In this document: positions 8,997 to 17,976 of the stretch, one piece after another
Layout of the letters: each line of letters opens with the position of its first letter
Position numbering within the stretch: position 1 is the stretch's first letter
Assembly (NCBI GenBank): GCA_016705245.1
Contig: JADIYM010000002.1
Coordinates: forward strand, 248,001 to 312,000
Source: Blastocatellia bacterium
GTDB lineage: Bacteria; Acidobacteriota; Blastocatellia; UBA7656; JADIYM01
DNA length: 64,000 nucleotides
Reading direction: 5' to 3'
Notes under the pieces: model-generated
What the model was told of the DNA's origin: nothing
Database searches by the model: none
What the model saw: the letters and a program-made list of their open reading frames with translations, nothing else
Translations under genes and position numbers: made by a program

Positions 8997-9984
8997 ATGA
9001 CGACCGGCGGTTTCGGTACCGAGGGCGTGCGGCGGCCTGGAGGAGAAGGTCCCGGAGCCGTTCCATCCGATCTGTGTCTGGTCACAACCTTCTTCAACCC
9101 GGCGCGATTCCGGAAAAAGCTGCAGCGTTACCTCGACTTCGCCAACCGGGCGGCTGCCAGTGGCCTTCGGCTGTTTACCGTGGAATGCGCCTGTCATGAA
9201 GGTGAGTTCGAGATCGAAGCCGTCCGCGACGTCATGCGAGTTCGCGCGGGAGACCCGATCTGGCAGAAGGAGCGGCTTCTGAACCTGGCCGTTCGGCGCC
9301 TCCCAAGACAATTCACCAAGATCGTTGCCATCGATTTCGACGTCGTCTTCGAGAATCCGGAGTGGGCGTTCGAGACGTCGCGATTGCTCGATGAAGTGCC
9401 GCTCGTTCAGCCGTTCGAGACCGCGATCTGGCTTCCGAGGGATGCGACGCGCGCCGACGGGACCGGGCTGGTTCCCGTCCTTTGCGTCTCGGCACGCTGC
9501 GGACGCGTCGTGCGTTGCCGCCGGCGACTTTGCGGCGCACGGAGTTCCCGGATACGCATGGGGCATTCGCCGGGATCTGCTCGAACGTCACGGACTCTAC
9601 GATGCGTGCGTGATCGGGGGGGGCGATCATCTGATTGCTCACGCGGCGTGCGGCGACTGGACTTCTCCTTGCTTTGATTGGAGCGTCGGGATCGGGACGG
9701 TGCAGCACAGGCATTTCGTCCGATGGGCCGAGACGTTTCATTGCGATGTTCGTGGCAGGATGGCGTTCGTGCCCGGAAGACTTCTTCATCTCTGGCACGG
9801 ACAGTGGAAGGATCGACGGTACACGTCGAGACACCTCCACCTTCGGGAGTTCGATTTCGATCCGGACCTCGACATTCGGGTCGGGTCCGATGGATGTTGG
9901 GAGTGGTCCGGCGAGAAGGCTGAACTACGCGATGCTGTAGCTGCGTATTTTGCGAATCGGCAGGAGGACGGTGCCGAAGACTGA
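8997..9984 (+). CDS. Glycosyltransferase-like protein, one frameshift
   Basis: Read across one frameshift near 9478, the product is about 328 residues. It starts DLCLVTTFFNPARFRKKL and has IVAIDFDVVF (a DxD-like metal site expected in GT-A enzymes). Later it shows GGGDHLIAHA and, near the C-terminus, LLHLWHGQW. This 'N-terminal strand, DxD, GG-D-x-x, HLWHG' order is typical of family-2-like or galactosyltransferase-like enzymes, although the donor and acceptor cannot be inferred. The start at 8997 follows a GGGTGG stretch; an earlier in-frame ATG at 8967 is possible. Fragments are 8895-9677 and 9325-9984. It is the first gene of a three-gene island. Confidence 0.7.
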
Positions 9985-10015
9985 ACATCACGGGCTCAGC
10001 TGCGACTTGTCGAGG

Positions 10016-10225
10016 CGATCACGGGCTTCTCACGAACACCTCTCGAGGGCGAGTGCTCAACGCATCAGCACCGTGCGTGGTAGCGCACGGGTCCGACTTC
10101 ACGGTAGCTGCTCGTGGTGCGGTCACCTGTGCTCGGGATCGACCCTTGCGCTACCGCGCACGTTACCGATGCATGATGCGTGCGATGTCATCATCAACTT
10201 TGTGACAGGCCCATGAACGTCTCGG
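10016..10225. repeat. REP-like element E1 with terminal inverted repeats
   Basis: A 210-bp non-coding element between the glycosyltransferase and nucleotidyltransferase genes. Its left end starts CGATCACGGGCTTCTCAC and its right end, read on the other strand, starts CGTTCATGGGCCTGTCAC. Inside each end, about 46 bases in, lies GCATCAGCACCG (left) or GCATCGGTAACG (right, opposite strand) followed by a GCGGTAGCGC-like core. The left 70 bp are clearly homologous to the left end of the element at 12614. It encodes nothing recognisable. Confidence 0.65.
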
Positions 10226-10247
10226 TAAAACCAGACCTCGTTTGCCC

Positions 10248-11416
10248 ATGTCGACCTTCGAATTGAATCGCAGCGCGTTCGCCGCGCTCCTGGCGGGCGA
10301 CGAGGGCCGCGCGGCCGGAATTCTGCGGCGTGTCGATGCTACGTCACTGGTCCACCCGTCACGGCCAACAGCTCGAGTTTCACATCGCCACGCTCGATGC
10401 CGACTCGCCGGTGCGCGCCGTCATCGCGCCAGTACTCCCTTCGCACCATCGACGTCTACTGGCAGAGTCAGGCAGAGCGCCAGCAGTCCCTGCTCGACGA
10501 GCTCTGGAGACTGGCCGACGTCTTTGAAGCTGCCGGAATAGAGTTCGTTCTGCTGAAGGGGCTCTACTTTGCCGAGCGGTATTATGGCGGCATCGAGAAT
10601 CGGTTCTCGTGGGACCTTGATGTGCTTGTGCGCTGCTCCGAGGCCGCGAGCGCCGATCGCGTGCTCCGGTCCAGCGGCTACTTTCGACGGTCCGCCGTCG
10701 TATTGAGCCGGTCGCTCACATCGAATTTCACGCACGCATTCGATTATGGTAACGAGCGACCCCGTTTCTCGGTCGACTTGCACTGGCTGCTCTCGAGGCA
10801 CCCGTCGTTTCGAGTCGACGAGGATGCCATCTGGAAGCATCGTGAGGACACCTCGCTCTACGGACGCCGGTTCTCTGTTCTCTCTCCCGAATATGAAGTG
10901 GTGTCGAACGCACTCTCGACGTTCAGGGATATCCAGCGTGGGGCCATTCGACTGCGGGCCCTCGTCGATCTCTACAAGGTGCTCGAGCTCGAGGACGCAC
11001 GCATCGACTGGAACGCCTTTTTCGACAAGCGACAGGAGGAACGGATTGCGGGTATTGCCGTGAACGTCCTGGCGCTGCTCTTCGAGCTGCTCGAATGCGA
11101 GAAGAGATTTCCGGGAGCGGCAGGCCTGCTCGACCGGTCTCGCGAACGTCTCGTATCACTTCCGGGAGGCGACGCCGAGACGCTGTTCGCGCCCGGCCGC
11201 GCCGCGTTGGCAAATCGGGCGTGGACGTCGAACATCTATGAGTGCTCACGCGCTCGCGTCGCGGTCTGGTGGCTCGTTTCGCTGCCGTTCCGAATGGCCG
11301 TCTACAAGTCAGGTCGAAGATACGCCAACCTCAAGCGTCGTGTGCATGTCCTCAAGCGACGGCTCCGCGGTGAGGAAAACTTGCCGGCCGCCGCCGGGCG
11401 GAGGCCGATGCCGTGA
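10248..11416 (+). CDS. Nucleotidyltransferase-like protein (NTP_transf_5 type), N-terminus frameshifted
   Basis: The main part (from about 10440) reads VFEAAGIEFVLLKGLYFAER, then FSWDLDVLVR, the GLK-x(n)-DxD pattern of the uncharacterised nucleotidyltransferase family PF14907. It continues through VDLHWLLSRH. The N-terminal helical segment (FAALLAGDEGRAAGILRRVD) is in a different frame, and two single-base shifts between 10330 and 10430 join the parts. The ATG at 10248 is the likely start. The stop overlaps the next start (GTGA), so the two are coupled. The substrate is unknown. In other genomes such proteins co-occur with HPr-kinase-like proteins in surface-polymer and lasso-peptide loci. 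The uninterrupted portion is 10397-11416. Confidence 0.75.
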
Positions 11417-12594
11417 CGAGCCGGGGGCAGTCCATCACCGTCGCTATCGAGGACCTCACGATCGCGGCCCACTCAAACGAACCGTCGCATTGCGACTGGT
11501 TGCGCGAGTTTCTCGAGCCTGATTTTAATGTGCGAAACGGGGAAGCGGCGGATTGTTCAGTCCACGTTGTCGAGGATGCTGGCCTGTTCGACGAAGCACT
11601 CGGACCAGGGCCGGTTGATGGTGCAACCCTACTCGACTGCTTCGCGCTCGACAGCAGTGTCGTCAGGCTGCCGATTCTGAAGCGACACGGTCGCACGACG
11701 ATCGTGCACGATGAGCCATTCGAGGCTGTCTATGTAATCGACGCAGACGCCGGAAACGTGGCGATTCTCGCGCGTCCCGGATCGAAACGCGTCCGCGCCT
11801 CGCTGCTCCGTGTCGCGCGCGAGTTCGCCATGAATCACCTGCACCCGAGGGGGCTCTTCCTGCACGCTTCCGCGGTTGCAAGAGGAGACAGGGGGATAGC
11901 CGTTGCGGGACGCAAGGCCGCCGGGAAGACGACGGTTCTCACCTACCTGCTGTCGACAGGCTTTGGAGACTACCTCTCGAACGATCGCGTCTTTGTCGCG
12001 AACGAAGCCAGTCGACAAGTGATTCGGAACATACCGACCGTGATCTCGGTGCGACCTGGGACGCTCGACCTGTGCCCCGACTTCGGCAGCCGATTCCGGA
12101 GCTCCGGGTACTCGACGTACCTGCTCAGTCTCGCGGAGATCGCGAACCGTCCGAAGGAACCACCGCTGCTAAACCAGTTCGGCAATTACTTCCTCAGCCC
12201 GGCGCAATATCGCGGTCTTCTCGATGCACGACAGCGGCCTTCGGCCGTTGCGAATACCCTGGTTTTCCCGGTGGTTTGTGGTGAAGTGCGCGGCTTTCGA
12301 ATCCGGGAGCTCTCGACATCGGAGGCCCTCGATCGCCTTCCGGACGCGCTCCTCGGGGCCGGTGGCTGGCGGAAGGGAACCGAAGCGTTCACGATGCCGG
12401 GTGTCTCGTCCGCACCTGACCGCACCGCGCTGGCTGAACGGTCCGAGCACTTCTGCTCCGCCGTTCGTTGCCTCGAGCTTCGACTCGGATCCGAAGCCTA
12501 CGCCGACGGAATCCTCGCGGACGAGCTCGCGACCTTTGTGGACGCCGGCGCTGAGCCGGTGACCATCACGATCGACCCTCAGCCCGACGAGTAG
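11413..12594 (+). CDS. HPr-kinase/phosphorylase-like P-loop protein
   Basis: A 393-residue protein whose second half has the HprK C-terminal fold signature. GLFLHASAVARGD leads into the P-loop AGRKAAGKTT (about 165-174), and LSNDRVFV follows as the acidic strand. The N-terminal half is unlike true HprK, which phosphorylates the PTS carrier HPr, and no PTS genes are nearby. It belongs to the HprK-like paralogue group that accompanies nucleotidyltransferases in polymer or peptide-tailoring loci. It starts with GTG overlapping the upstream stop, which supports co-translation with the nucleotidyltransferase. It is followed by the 600-bp repeat element E2. Confidence 0.8.
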   Translation: MTSRGQSITVAIEDLTIAAHSNEPSHCDWLREFLEPDFNVRNGEAADCSVHVVEDAGLFDEALGPGPVDGATLLDCFALDSSVVRLPILKRHGRTTIVHDEPFEAVYVIDADAGNVAILARPGSKRVRASLLRVAREFAMNHLHPRGLFLHASAVARGDRGIAVAGRKAAGKTTVLTYLLSTGFGDYLSNDRVFVANEASRQVIRNIPTVISVRPGTLDLCPDFGSRFRSSGYSTYLLSLAEIANRPKEPPLLNQFGNYFLSPAQYRGLLDARQRPSAVANTLVFPVVCGEVRGFRIRELSTSEALDRLPDALLGAGGWRKGTEAFTMPGVSSAPDRTALAERSEHFCSAVRCLELRLGSEAYADGILADELATFVDAGAEPVTITIDPQPDE

Positions 12595-12667
12595 GAATCG
12601 GCACTTGCAGGGACGATCATGGGCTTGTCACCAACGTGTCTCAAGGACGTGCGCTCGACGCATCAGA

Positions 12668-12786
12668 CCGCGAGCGGTAGCGAGCGTCCCACGGACGGCG
12701 GCTGAAATCGCAGACTCATCGTTACGGAAGGACGGAAGTGATCGGAACAGATCGACCGTCCGTGGGACGCTCGCTACCGCTCGCGG
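12668..12786. repeat. REPIN-like palindrome, copy 1
   Basis: Two perfect 31-bp inverted arms (12668-12698 and 12756-12786; the left arm begins CCGCGAGCGGTAGCGAGCG) flank a 57-bp spacer. The spacer is conserved between copies and contains GGCTGAAATC and GTGATCGGAAC. Perfect arms in a non-coding unit that recurs at 12857 and 31410 indicate a mobile or selected REP doublet. Confidence 0.8.
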
Positions 12787-12856
12787 CTCAAAAGCGGGGG
12801 CCACCCGCATCGTGCACAACCAGACAGGACGCTTCGCCGGGTCCCCGTTCCTCGAG

Positions 12857-12975
12857 CCGCGAGCGGTAGCGAGCGTCCCACGGACGGCGGCTGAAATCAC
12901 AGATTCGTCGTTGCGAAAGGACAGAAGTGATCGGAACCGTTCGACCGTCCGTGGGACGCTCGCTACCGCTCGCGG
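12857..12975. repeat. REPIN-like palindrome, copy 2
   Basis: This is the same unit as at 12668, with perfect 31-bp arms at 12857-12887 and 12945-12975. It is separated from copy 1 by about 70 bp that is itself repeated (it contains CCACCCGCAT and GGTCCCCGTTCCTCGAG). The third copy (from about 13047) keeps the left arm with one change and the spacer, but its right arm is replaced by the element end. Confidence 0.8.
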
Positions 12976-13235
12976 CTCAAAAAACGGGGGCCACCCGCAT
13001 CATGCACAACCAGACAGGACGCTCCGCCGGGTCCCCGTTCCTCGAGCCGCGAGCGGTAGTGAGCGTCCCACGGACGGCGGCTGAAATCACAGTTCCGTCG
13101 TTGCGGAAGGACAGAAGTGATCGGAACCGGTCCCCTCCGCCAGCTGTCTGCCGCGCACGGTACTGATGCGTAAGGCGTGCAAAGTCCGTGTCGTAACGGA
13201 TCATGTGACAACTTCACGAGCGTCTCAATACCGGT

Positions 13236-14420
13236 TCAGTACTCCGAGAGCACCGGTATGAGATGCGATTGAATCGGGAGCCCCGACACGACGGCGTCGT
13301 TATCGGTCAGGTAGACGTCGACCTCCGACCGGATTCCGAATTTTCCCGGAAGGTAGACGCCCGGTTCGATCGAGAAGCACGTGTTCGGCACGAGTCGTCG
13401 CTCGTCGCGAGTTTCGAGATTGTCGATGTTGGCCCCGTTACCGTGCACCATCTCGTGAATGTTGTGACCAGTTCGATGAATGAAGTAGTCCCCGTAGCCT
13501 TCGGCGGCGATGGCGGATCGCGTCGCGTTGTCGACTTCCCATCCGTAGACGGCTTCTCCGGCGCGCGCCCGCTTCTGGACAAACGCGATGCCCGCGTCGC
13601 GTCCGCCGCGAACGACGTCGAAGACGCGCGCGTTTTCGTCGGGCACGTGGTCGTCGATGAAACACGTCCACGTGATGTCGAAGTAGACCGAATGCGGCGT
13701 ATCGAGCTTCGCCCAGAGGTCGGTCAGCAGCAGTTCTCCGCGCTTGAGCAGAGCCGACCCGTGCTCTGGCGGCGAATAATGCGGCATCGCGCTGTTCGGT
13801 CCGACCGCAACGATGGGCGGGTGGTCCGTGACGAGATTGGCCTTCGCGTAAAGCCCCATCATGAAGTCCTGGATCTCGCGCTCGAGCGTCGGGACACCGT
13901 CGCGAATCCGCCGGGCAACCTCGGCGTACGTCGTGTCTACGATCGCTCGCATAGCGATCGCGGCGTCGAGGTGTGTCTGCAGTTGCTCAGGTCGCATGAC
14001 GGCCTCGAACTCCTGGACCAGATCCGCCGAACCGACGACCTCGGTACCAAAGGACCGGATCAGCTCGACAGTTCCGGCATCGGCGCGAGAGATGTAGGGA
14101 ATCGCGTTCATCGGCGAATACTGCATGGCGACGCGCTTTGCTCCAGCCAACGTTTCGCGGACGTGGCTGTGCAGCTGTTCCCAGGGGAGATAGACCTTCT
14201 TCTCTCCGGGAAGCGAATCCAGCGCCTCACGTTCTATGGAATGAACGATCTTGGTGGGCTCACCCGACGCCGGGATGAAGTAGAACCACCGTCGCGTCGC
14301 GTGGCCTTCGTGCAGGCCGAGGATGTTCGTCGCGATCGGGTCCGAACCGCGGAAGCTGTAGAAGAGCCAGCCGTCGAGGTCGCGCTGCGAGAGTGCCGAT
14401 TGTATGTGCGTGATGTCCAT
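13236..14420 (-). CDS. M24-family aminopeptidase (Xaa-Pro peptidase type)
   Basis: A 394-residue pita-bread metallopeptidase. The creatinase-like N-terminal domain (MDITHIQSALSQRDLDGWL) is followed by the catalytic domain with metal ligands in LLTDLWAKLD and YFDITWTCFI. Further ligands lie in HRTGHNIHEMVHGNG (about 320-335), FSIEPGVYLPG and IRSEVDVYL. Such enzymes release N-terminal residues, often before proline; exact specificity cannot be assigned. There is no signal peptide, so it is probably cytoplasmic. It lies 78 bp downstream of the M20 peptidase gene on the same strand, suggesting a small peptide-catabolic operon. Confidence 0.88.
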   Translation of the reverse strand: MDITHIQSALSQRDLDGWLFYSFRGSDPIATNILGLHEGHATRRWFYFIPASGEPTKIVHSIEREALDSLPGEKKVYLPWEQLHSHVRETLAGAKRVAMQYSPMNAIPYISRADAGTVELIRSFGTEVVGSADLVQEFEAVMRPEQLQTHLDAAIAMRAIVDTTYAEVARRIRDGVPTLEREIQDFMMGLYAKANLVTDHPPIVAVGPNSAMPHYSPPEHGSALLKRGELLLTDLWAKLDTPHSVYFDITWTCFIDDHVPDENARVFDVVRGGRDAGIAFVQKRARAGEAVYGWEVDNATRSAIAAEGYGDYFIHRTGHNIHEMVHGNGANIDNLETRDERRLVPNTCFSIEPGVYLPGKFGIRSEVDVYLTDNDAVVSGLPIQSHLIPVLSEY

Positions 14421-14498
14421 GGTTCTCAGTTCTGTGGCGGGTGCCGGAGAAGCGCCGACGGCGATGCGATCGGACCTCGTTGCCCGATCGCCGAAGGT

Positions 14499-15656
14499 TC
14501 ATCGACTGATGTTGGCGTTGAGCTTGAGGATCTCGAGGACCACGTCCGCTGAACGGTACATGTCGTTCACGTCGAGCCATTCCTTGACCGTGTGGATTGC
14601 CTGCATGCCCGTGCCGAGGTTCGCGACTTCCAACCCGCGCTGATTGAAGACATTGGCGTCGCAGCCTCCCCCGGTCGCAAGTGTCTGGACTTCCTGGTTC
14701 AGGTTCGAGGCCGCCTGCATCACCAACTGCACGATGGTCGAATCGTCCGCAACGTTCATTGCGTGATACTCCCGCGTGATGTGTTCCTCGACACGCGCGG
14801 TCACGGTGCTTCCGTCGACGATAACCGTGTGACGGGCCGCGGCATCGTGAAGCGCCCGCCGCATGTGCTCGGCCTGTGCATCGAGCTTCGACGAGTCGTG
14901 ACTCCTGGCTTCAGCCTTCAGCACCACCCGATTTGGAATGATGTTGGTTGCCGCTCCGCCCTCGATGACACCGATGTTCGCGGTCGTTTCGAAATCGATC
15001 CGGCCGAGTTTCATGGCCGAGATGGCTTCCGCCGCCACCCGGATCGCCGAGATGCCATTCTCGGGACAAACGCCGGCGTGAGCCTCGAGGCCGTGGATCG
15101 TGTATTCCATGTGGTCGGCGGACGGTGCACGCGTGAACAGGTAGCCGACGTCGTCGCTGTCGAGCACGAGGCCGTACGACGACCGCAGTCCGTCCATGTC
15201 CAGATGTTTGGCACCGAGCAGGCCGACCTCTTCGCAGATGGTGAAGACGGCGTCAATGTCCGAATGCGGCAGATTCTGTTCCTTCAGCGTCCGCAGACAC
15301 TCCACGATGATGGCGCATCCCGACTTGTCATCTCCGCCGAGGACAGTCGTCCCATCGGTACGGATGATGTCGCCGTCGAAGACCGGCTTGACTCCCTTAC
15401 CGGGCACTACCGTATCCATATGGGCGGCCAGAAAGATCGCCGGTGCTCCCGGAACCGTGCCCTTGATCTTCGCAATGACGTTTCCGGTATCGCCGCCGAC
15501 GGCAAGTCCGGCGTCGTCGACCGCGACCTCAATGCCGAGGGCTTCCAGGTCGGCTCGGATACGGGCGGCGACGAGGCCTTCCTCCCGCGAGTGGCTGTCA
15601 ATCTGTACGAGGTCGAGCAAGTACTGCCGAAGGCGCTCTCGGTTGATGTACGACAT
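14499..15656 (-). CDS. M20-family metallopeptidase, peptidase T-like
   Basis: A 385-residue dinuclear zinc exopeptidase. The metal-site motifs are in order: AAHMDTVVPG near residue 80, GGDDKSGCA near 110 (bridging Asp), FTICEEVGLLGA near 140 (catalytic and metal Glu), and LDSDD near 165. The small dimerisation domain includes HGLEAHAGVCPENG. This arrangement resembles tripeptidase T and related M20B or M42-like 'PepT-like' proteins. It is probably co-transcribed with the M24 peptidase. The next gene, on the opposite strand, is a peptide-type ABC binding protein, in keeping with peptide use. Confidence 0.88.
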   Translation of the reverse strand: MSYINRERLRQYLLDLVQIDSHSREEGLVAARIRADLEALGIEVAVDDAGLAVGGDTGNVIAKIKGTVPGAPAIFLAAHMDTVVPGKGVKPVFDGDIIRTDGTTVLGGDDKSGCAIIVECLRTLKEQNLPHSDIDAVFTICEEVGLLGAKHLDMDGLRSSYGLVLDSDDVGYLFTRAPSADHMEYTIHGLEAHAGVCPENGISAIRVAAEAISAMKLGRIDFETTANIGVIEGGAATNIIPNRVVLKAEARSHDSSKLDAQAEHMRRALHDAAARHTVIVDGSTVTARVEEHITREYHAMNVADDSTIVQLVMQAASNLNQEVQTLATGGGCDANVFNQRGLEVANLGTGMQAIHTVKEWLDVNDMYRSADVVLEILKLNANISR

Positions 15657-16104
15657 GGCTCTATGACCGGAATCCTTTTGAGTGTCTACGAATTAGGTTG
15701 TCGAACGGGTGAGCGCAAATGCTAGTCGCCGGTTGCCGGCACTGTCAATGCGAGCCAAGGTTGAGTGGCGAAACGCCACTAAAGATCGCCCGCGATCGGC
15801 CGATACACCGACATGACCACGTCCACAACGCGCTCGTCGCCCGTCAGCGAAAAGCGTCCACAATGGACGCACCTGCTGTGCAGGGGAAGACTCGGCGAGC
15901 GAGACAAGCAACGAAGCGCCTACATGCGGCCAAACTTGCCACTCTGAATGATTGCTTCTACAATCGCGACCAGCCTCGATTCAGGCCGGTTTCGTCCTCA
16001 ACGCACTCTCACTCTGTTCGCATTGTCACGGCGACTCCGTTCCGGTATTCGCAAGAGTCGGATGTCGGCGGAGCATTGTGTTTCACACTCAACGAGGAAG
16101 AACG
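15657..16104. other. Long intergenic leader between divergent peptidase and binding-protein genes
   Basis: This 448-bp gap holds a perfect 7-bp hairpin and an exact-spacing sigma-28-like promoter (separate entries), with about 300 bp between that promoter and the lipoprotein start. I see no convincing gene. A 44-codon ATG frame at 15813 has no ribosome-binding site or recognisable domain. The bases just before 16105 carry a GAGGAAG ribosome-binding site. Confidence 0.5.
15764..15806 (+). promoter_or_regulatory. Sigma-28 (FliA)-type promoter with adjoining hairpin
   Basis: TAAAG (15780-15784) is followed after 14 bases by GCCGATAC (15799-15806). That is seven of eight bases of the enterobacterial FliA -10 (GCCGATAA), at the exact consensus distance from the -35 core. 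Immediately upstream, AGTGGCG-AAA-CGCCACT (15764-15780) is a perfect 7-bp hairpin that overlaps the -35. The nearest downstream gene on this strand is the peptide-binding lipoprotein, about 300 bp away. This is motif recognition only; no flagellar genes are in the window. Confidence 0.5.
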
Positions 16105-17880
16105 ATGACTGATACCCGCACTGCTGTCCTTCGTCGGCTCGCGGTCGTCTCATTGATCTTGGGCATGCTGACGGCCTGCGGATCCGATCCCGGAATTCAG
16201 GCGGAGAAGCGCGACCCGATCGCCATTCCGCAGAGCGCACTGACCGTTCAGGGTCAACCCGGGACGTTTGGCGGAACGCTTACTGTTGCGCTCGACGGCG
16301 AGCTGTCGACGTTCAATCCCTATGTCGGATCGGATGCGGCGACGCGCGAGGTGCTGCACCAACTCTATGCGCCACTGATCGGCCTGAATCCTGTGACAGG
16401 CAAGATCCTTCCTCAGGAAGGACTGGCTCAGTCGTTCGAGGCGAACGGCCGAAAGGTAACGATTCGGCTTCGAGAAGGTCTTTCGTTCTCGGACGGGAAG
16501 ATCATCTCAGCCGATGACGTGCTCTATTCGTTCAAGGTCGCCCTCGATGACGACGTGCGTGCACCTATCTCGGACATGTTACGGGTAAGCGGCCGATTGC
16601 CGGACGTCACCAAGGTCGACGCATCAACCGTGGCGCTCGAATTCTCGGAGTCGTATCCGGCCATCGGGTACGTGCTGTCGCAGATGCCGATCATCTCGGC
16701 AGGACCCGATCCGCAGGCGCTCATCGACAAGGGTCGTTATGAGGAGGCTCTGAACATCGACGCGACGCCCACGGGCATTGCGAGCTCGGGACCCTTCGTG
16801 GTCAGTGAATTCCAGAAGGGCAAGCAGATCAAGCTGAAGTACAACCCCAACTACTGGAAGGTCGACTCGCAGAGTCTGCGGTTGCCGTACCTCGATTACA
16901 TCGTCTATCGATTTGGAGTTGCCGACGACGAGATCGTCAAGGGACTCGAAAGCAATCAGATCAACCTCTCGTCCGCCATCGATCCGAAGCGATTCGTAAC
17001 GCTCGGCGAGGGCGGCGCCACGTATCAGACCGTCGACCTGGGGGTCGGCTACGGAACGTGGCAGCTCTTCGGCCAGCTCGACCACAAACGGTCCGCGGAC
17101 AAGGCAAAGACCGGCTGGCTTCTGAACCCGAAGTTCCGTGAGTTCATGTCACGAATCGTCGACCGCGACACGATCGTCAAGGACGTCTTCGCGGGCAAGG
17201 CGAAACCTGCCTTCGGCCTGGTGACCGCGGCAAATGCGGCCTGGTACAACGAGGGCATCAAGAAGTTCCCGTTCGACGCCACAGCGGCGCTGACGGGGCT
17301 CGGCGGGGACTTTCACGTGGCGGAGCGTGAAGGCAAGCCGCAGCTTCTGGACATCGTCGACCGTGTCGTGAAGTTCAACCTCTACTATCCAAAGAACGAC
17401 GAGGCCGAGGCGATCCAGAAGATCATCGTGGATCAGCTTGCGAAGGCGGGCGTGCCCGTCAAGTCGGTCGCCGTCGAGTCGAGCAAGCTCCTCACGCAGT
17501 ACATCGTTCCGGGCAAATACGAGCTCGTGCTCTGGAAGATGGATCGATTCGGTCCGGACCCGATCTCTTACATGCCCGCGCTCATGCAGGACGGCACGAT
17601 GCACCTCTACATGAGCACGCCGGCGGGGACGCTCAGCTCGCTCGACTTCGAGGTTACCGTGGGAAGGCTCATGCGCGCGCAACAGGACAAGGTGCTCGAC
17701 GCCGAGCGGCAGCGTGAGTTCAACGAGGTCCAGAAGGTCTGGTCCGAGGGTGGTCCGGTGACCTACGTCGTTGCCGAGCACGTGCTCGTGGCCCACGACA
17801 AACGTCTCGGCAACTTCCAGCCCGTGACAACGGTCCCGTTCGCCACCTGGAACTCCGAGTTGCTGTTCTTCAAGCGCTAG
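16105..17880 (+). CDS. Peptide/nickel-type ABC transporter substrate-binding lipoprotein
   Basis: A 591-residue family-5 extracellular solute-binding protein. The signal peptide ends in the lipobox LGMLTAC, so the mature protein should be lipid-anchored at Cys. Typical stretches are FGGTLTVALDGELSTFNPYV at the mature N-terminus, VRLR-like IRLREGLSFSDGKIISADDV, and IASSGPFVVSEF. Members bind oligopeptides, dipeptides, nickel or sugars, and the ligand is not predictable here. No permease or ATPase genes follow, so it is an orphan binding protein. The ATG at 16105 is preferred because GAGGAAG lies just upstream and it places the signal peptide at the N-terminus; an open frame extends back to 15952. 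Confidence 0.9.
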   Translation: MTDTRTAVLRRLAVVSLILGMLTACGSDPGIQAEKRDPIAIPQSALTVQGQPGTFGGTLTVALDGELSTFNPYVGSDAATREVLHQLYAPLIGLNPVTGKILPQEGLAQSFEANGRKVTIRLREGLSFSDGKIISADDVLYSFKVALDDDVRAPISDMLRVSGRLPDVTKVDASTVALEFSESYPAIGYVLSQMPIISAGPDPQALIDKGRYEEALNIDATPTGIASSGPFVVSEFQKGKQIKLKYNPNYWKVDSQSLRLPYLDYIVYRFGVADDEIVKGLESNQINLSSAIDPKRFVTLGEGGATYQTVDLGVGYGTWQLFGQLDHKRSADKAKTGWLLNPKFREFMSRIVDRDTIVKDVFAGKAKPAFGLVTAANAAWYNEGIKKFPFDATAALTGLGGDFHVAEREGKPQLLDIVDRVVKFNLYYPKNDEAEAIQKIIVDQLAKAGVPVKSVAVESSKLLTQYIVPGKYELVLWKMDRFGPDPISYMPALMQDGTMHLYMSTPAGTLSSLDFEVTVGRLMRAQQDKVLDAERQREFNEVQKVWSEGGPVTYVVAEHVLVAHDKRLGNFQPVTTVPFATWNSELLFFKR

Positions 17881-17899
17881 GACAATAGACCAGCCGTTC

Positions 17900-17957
17900 A
17901 TCGCGGCGCGCGACGGGACCAGGTCCGTTAGACCTCGTTTCGGCAGCGCGCCGCGAT
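17900..17957 (+). terminator. Hairpin with perfect 12-bp stem after the binding-protein gene
   Basis: ATCGCGGCGCGC (17900-17911) and GCGCGCCGCGAT (17946-17957) are perfectly complementary and enclose a 34-base loop. The structure occupies nearly the whole 96-nt gap before the Nudix-FolP gene. A run of T (CGTTTTCG) follows a few bases later, but it is not a canonical U-tract. It may terminate the upstream transcript or act as a leader structure for the fusion gene. Confidence 0.4.
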
Positions 17958-17976
17958 TCGTTTTCGACCGACGCCG

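Larger units (their letters stand above)
12614..13227. repeat. REP-like element E2, with three tandem palindromic units
   Basis: About 614 bp of non-coding sequence between the HPr-kinase-like gene and the M24 peptidase gene. The left end (CGATCATGGGCTTGTCAC, then GCATCAGACCG 46 bases further in) is homologous to the left end of element E1. The right end carries the inverted counterpart (CGGTACTGATGCG, then GTGACAACTTCACGAGCG). The interior holds three tandem copies of a 189-190-bp unit, starting near 12668, 12857 and 13047. The first two are complete palindromes and the third lacks its right arm. Confidence 0.75.

Noticed and set aside
8997..12594. Lasso-peptide biosynthetic cluster
   Set aside because: No leader peptidase, asparagine-synthetase-like cyclase, PqqD-like protein or precursor gene is visible; only the accessory-type genes are present.
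12668..13130. CRISPR array
   Set aside because: The repeated unit is 190 bp, palindromic and includes conserved spacers; there are no short unique spacers and no cas genes.
15813..15947. 44-codon ATG frame downstream of the sigma-28-like promoter
   Set aside because: No ribosome-binding site, no domain, Arg/Ser-rich composition typical of non-coding DNA.
15657..17976. tRNA or other structured RNA gene in the long gaps
   Set aside because: The inverted repeats seen (15764, 17900) are simple hairpins; no cloverleaf with a T-loop GTTC motif was found.
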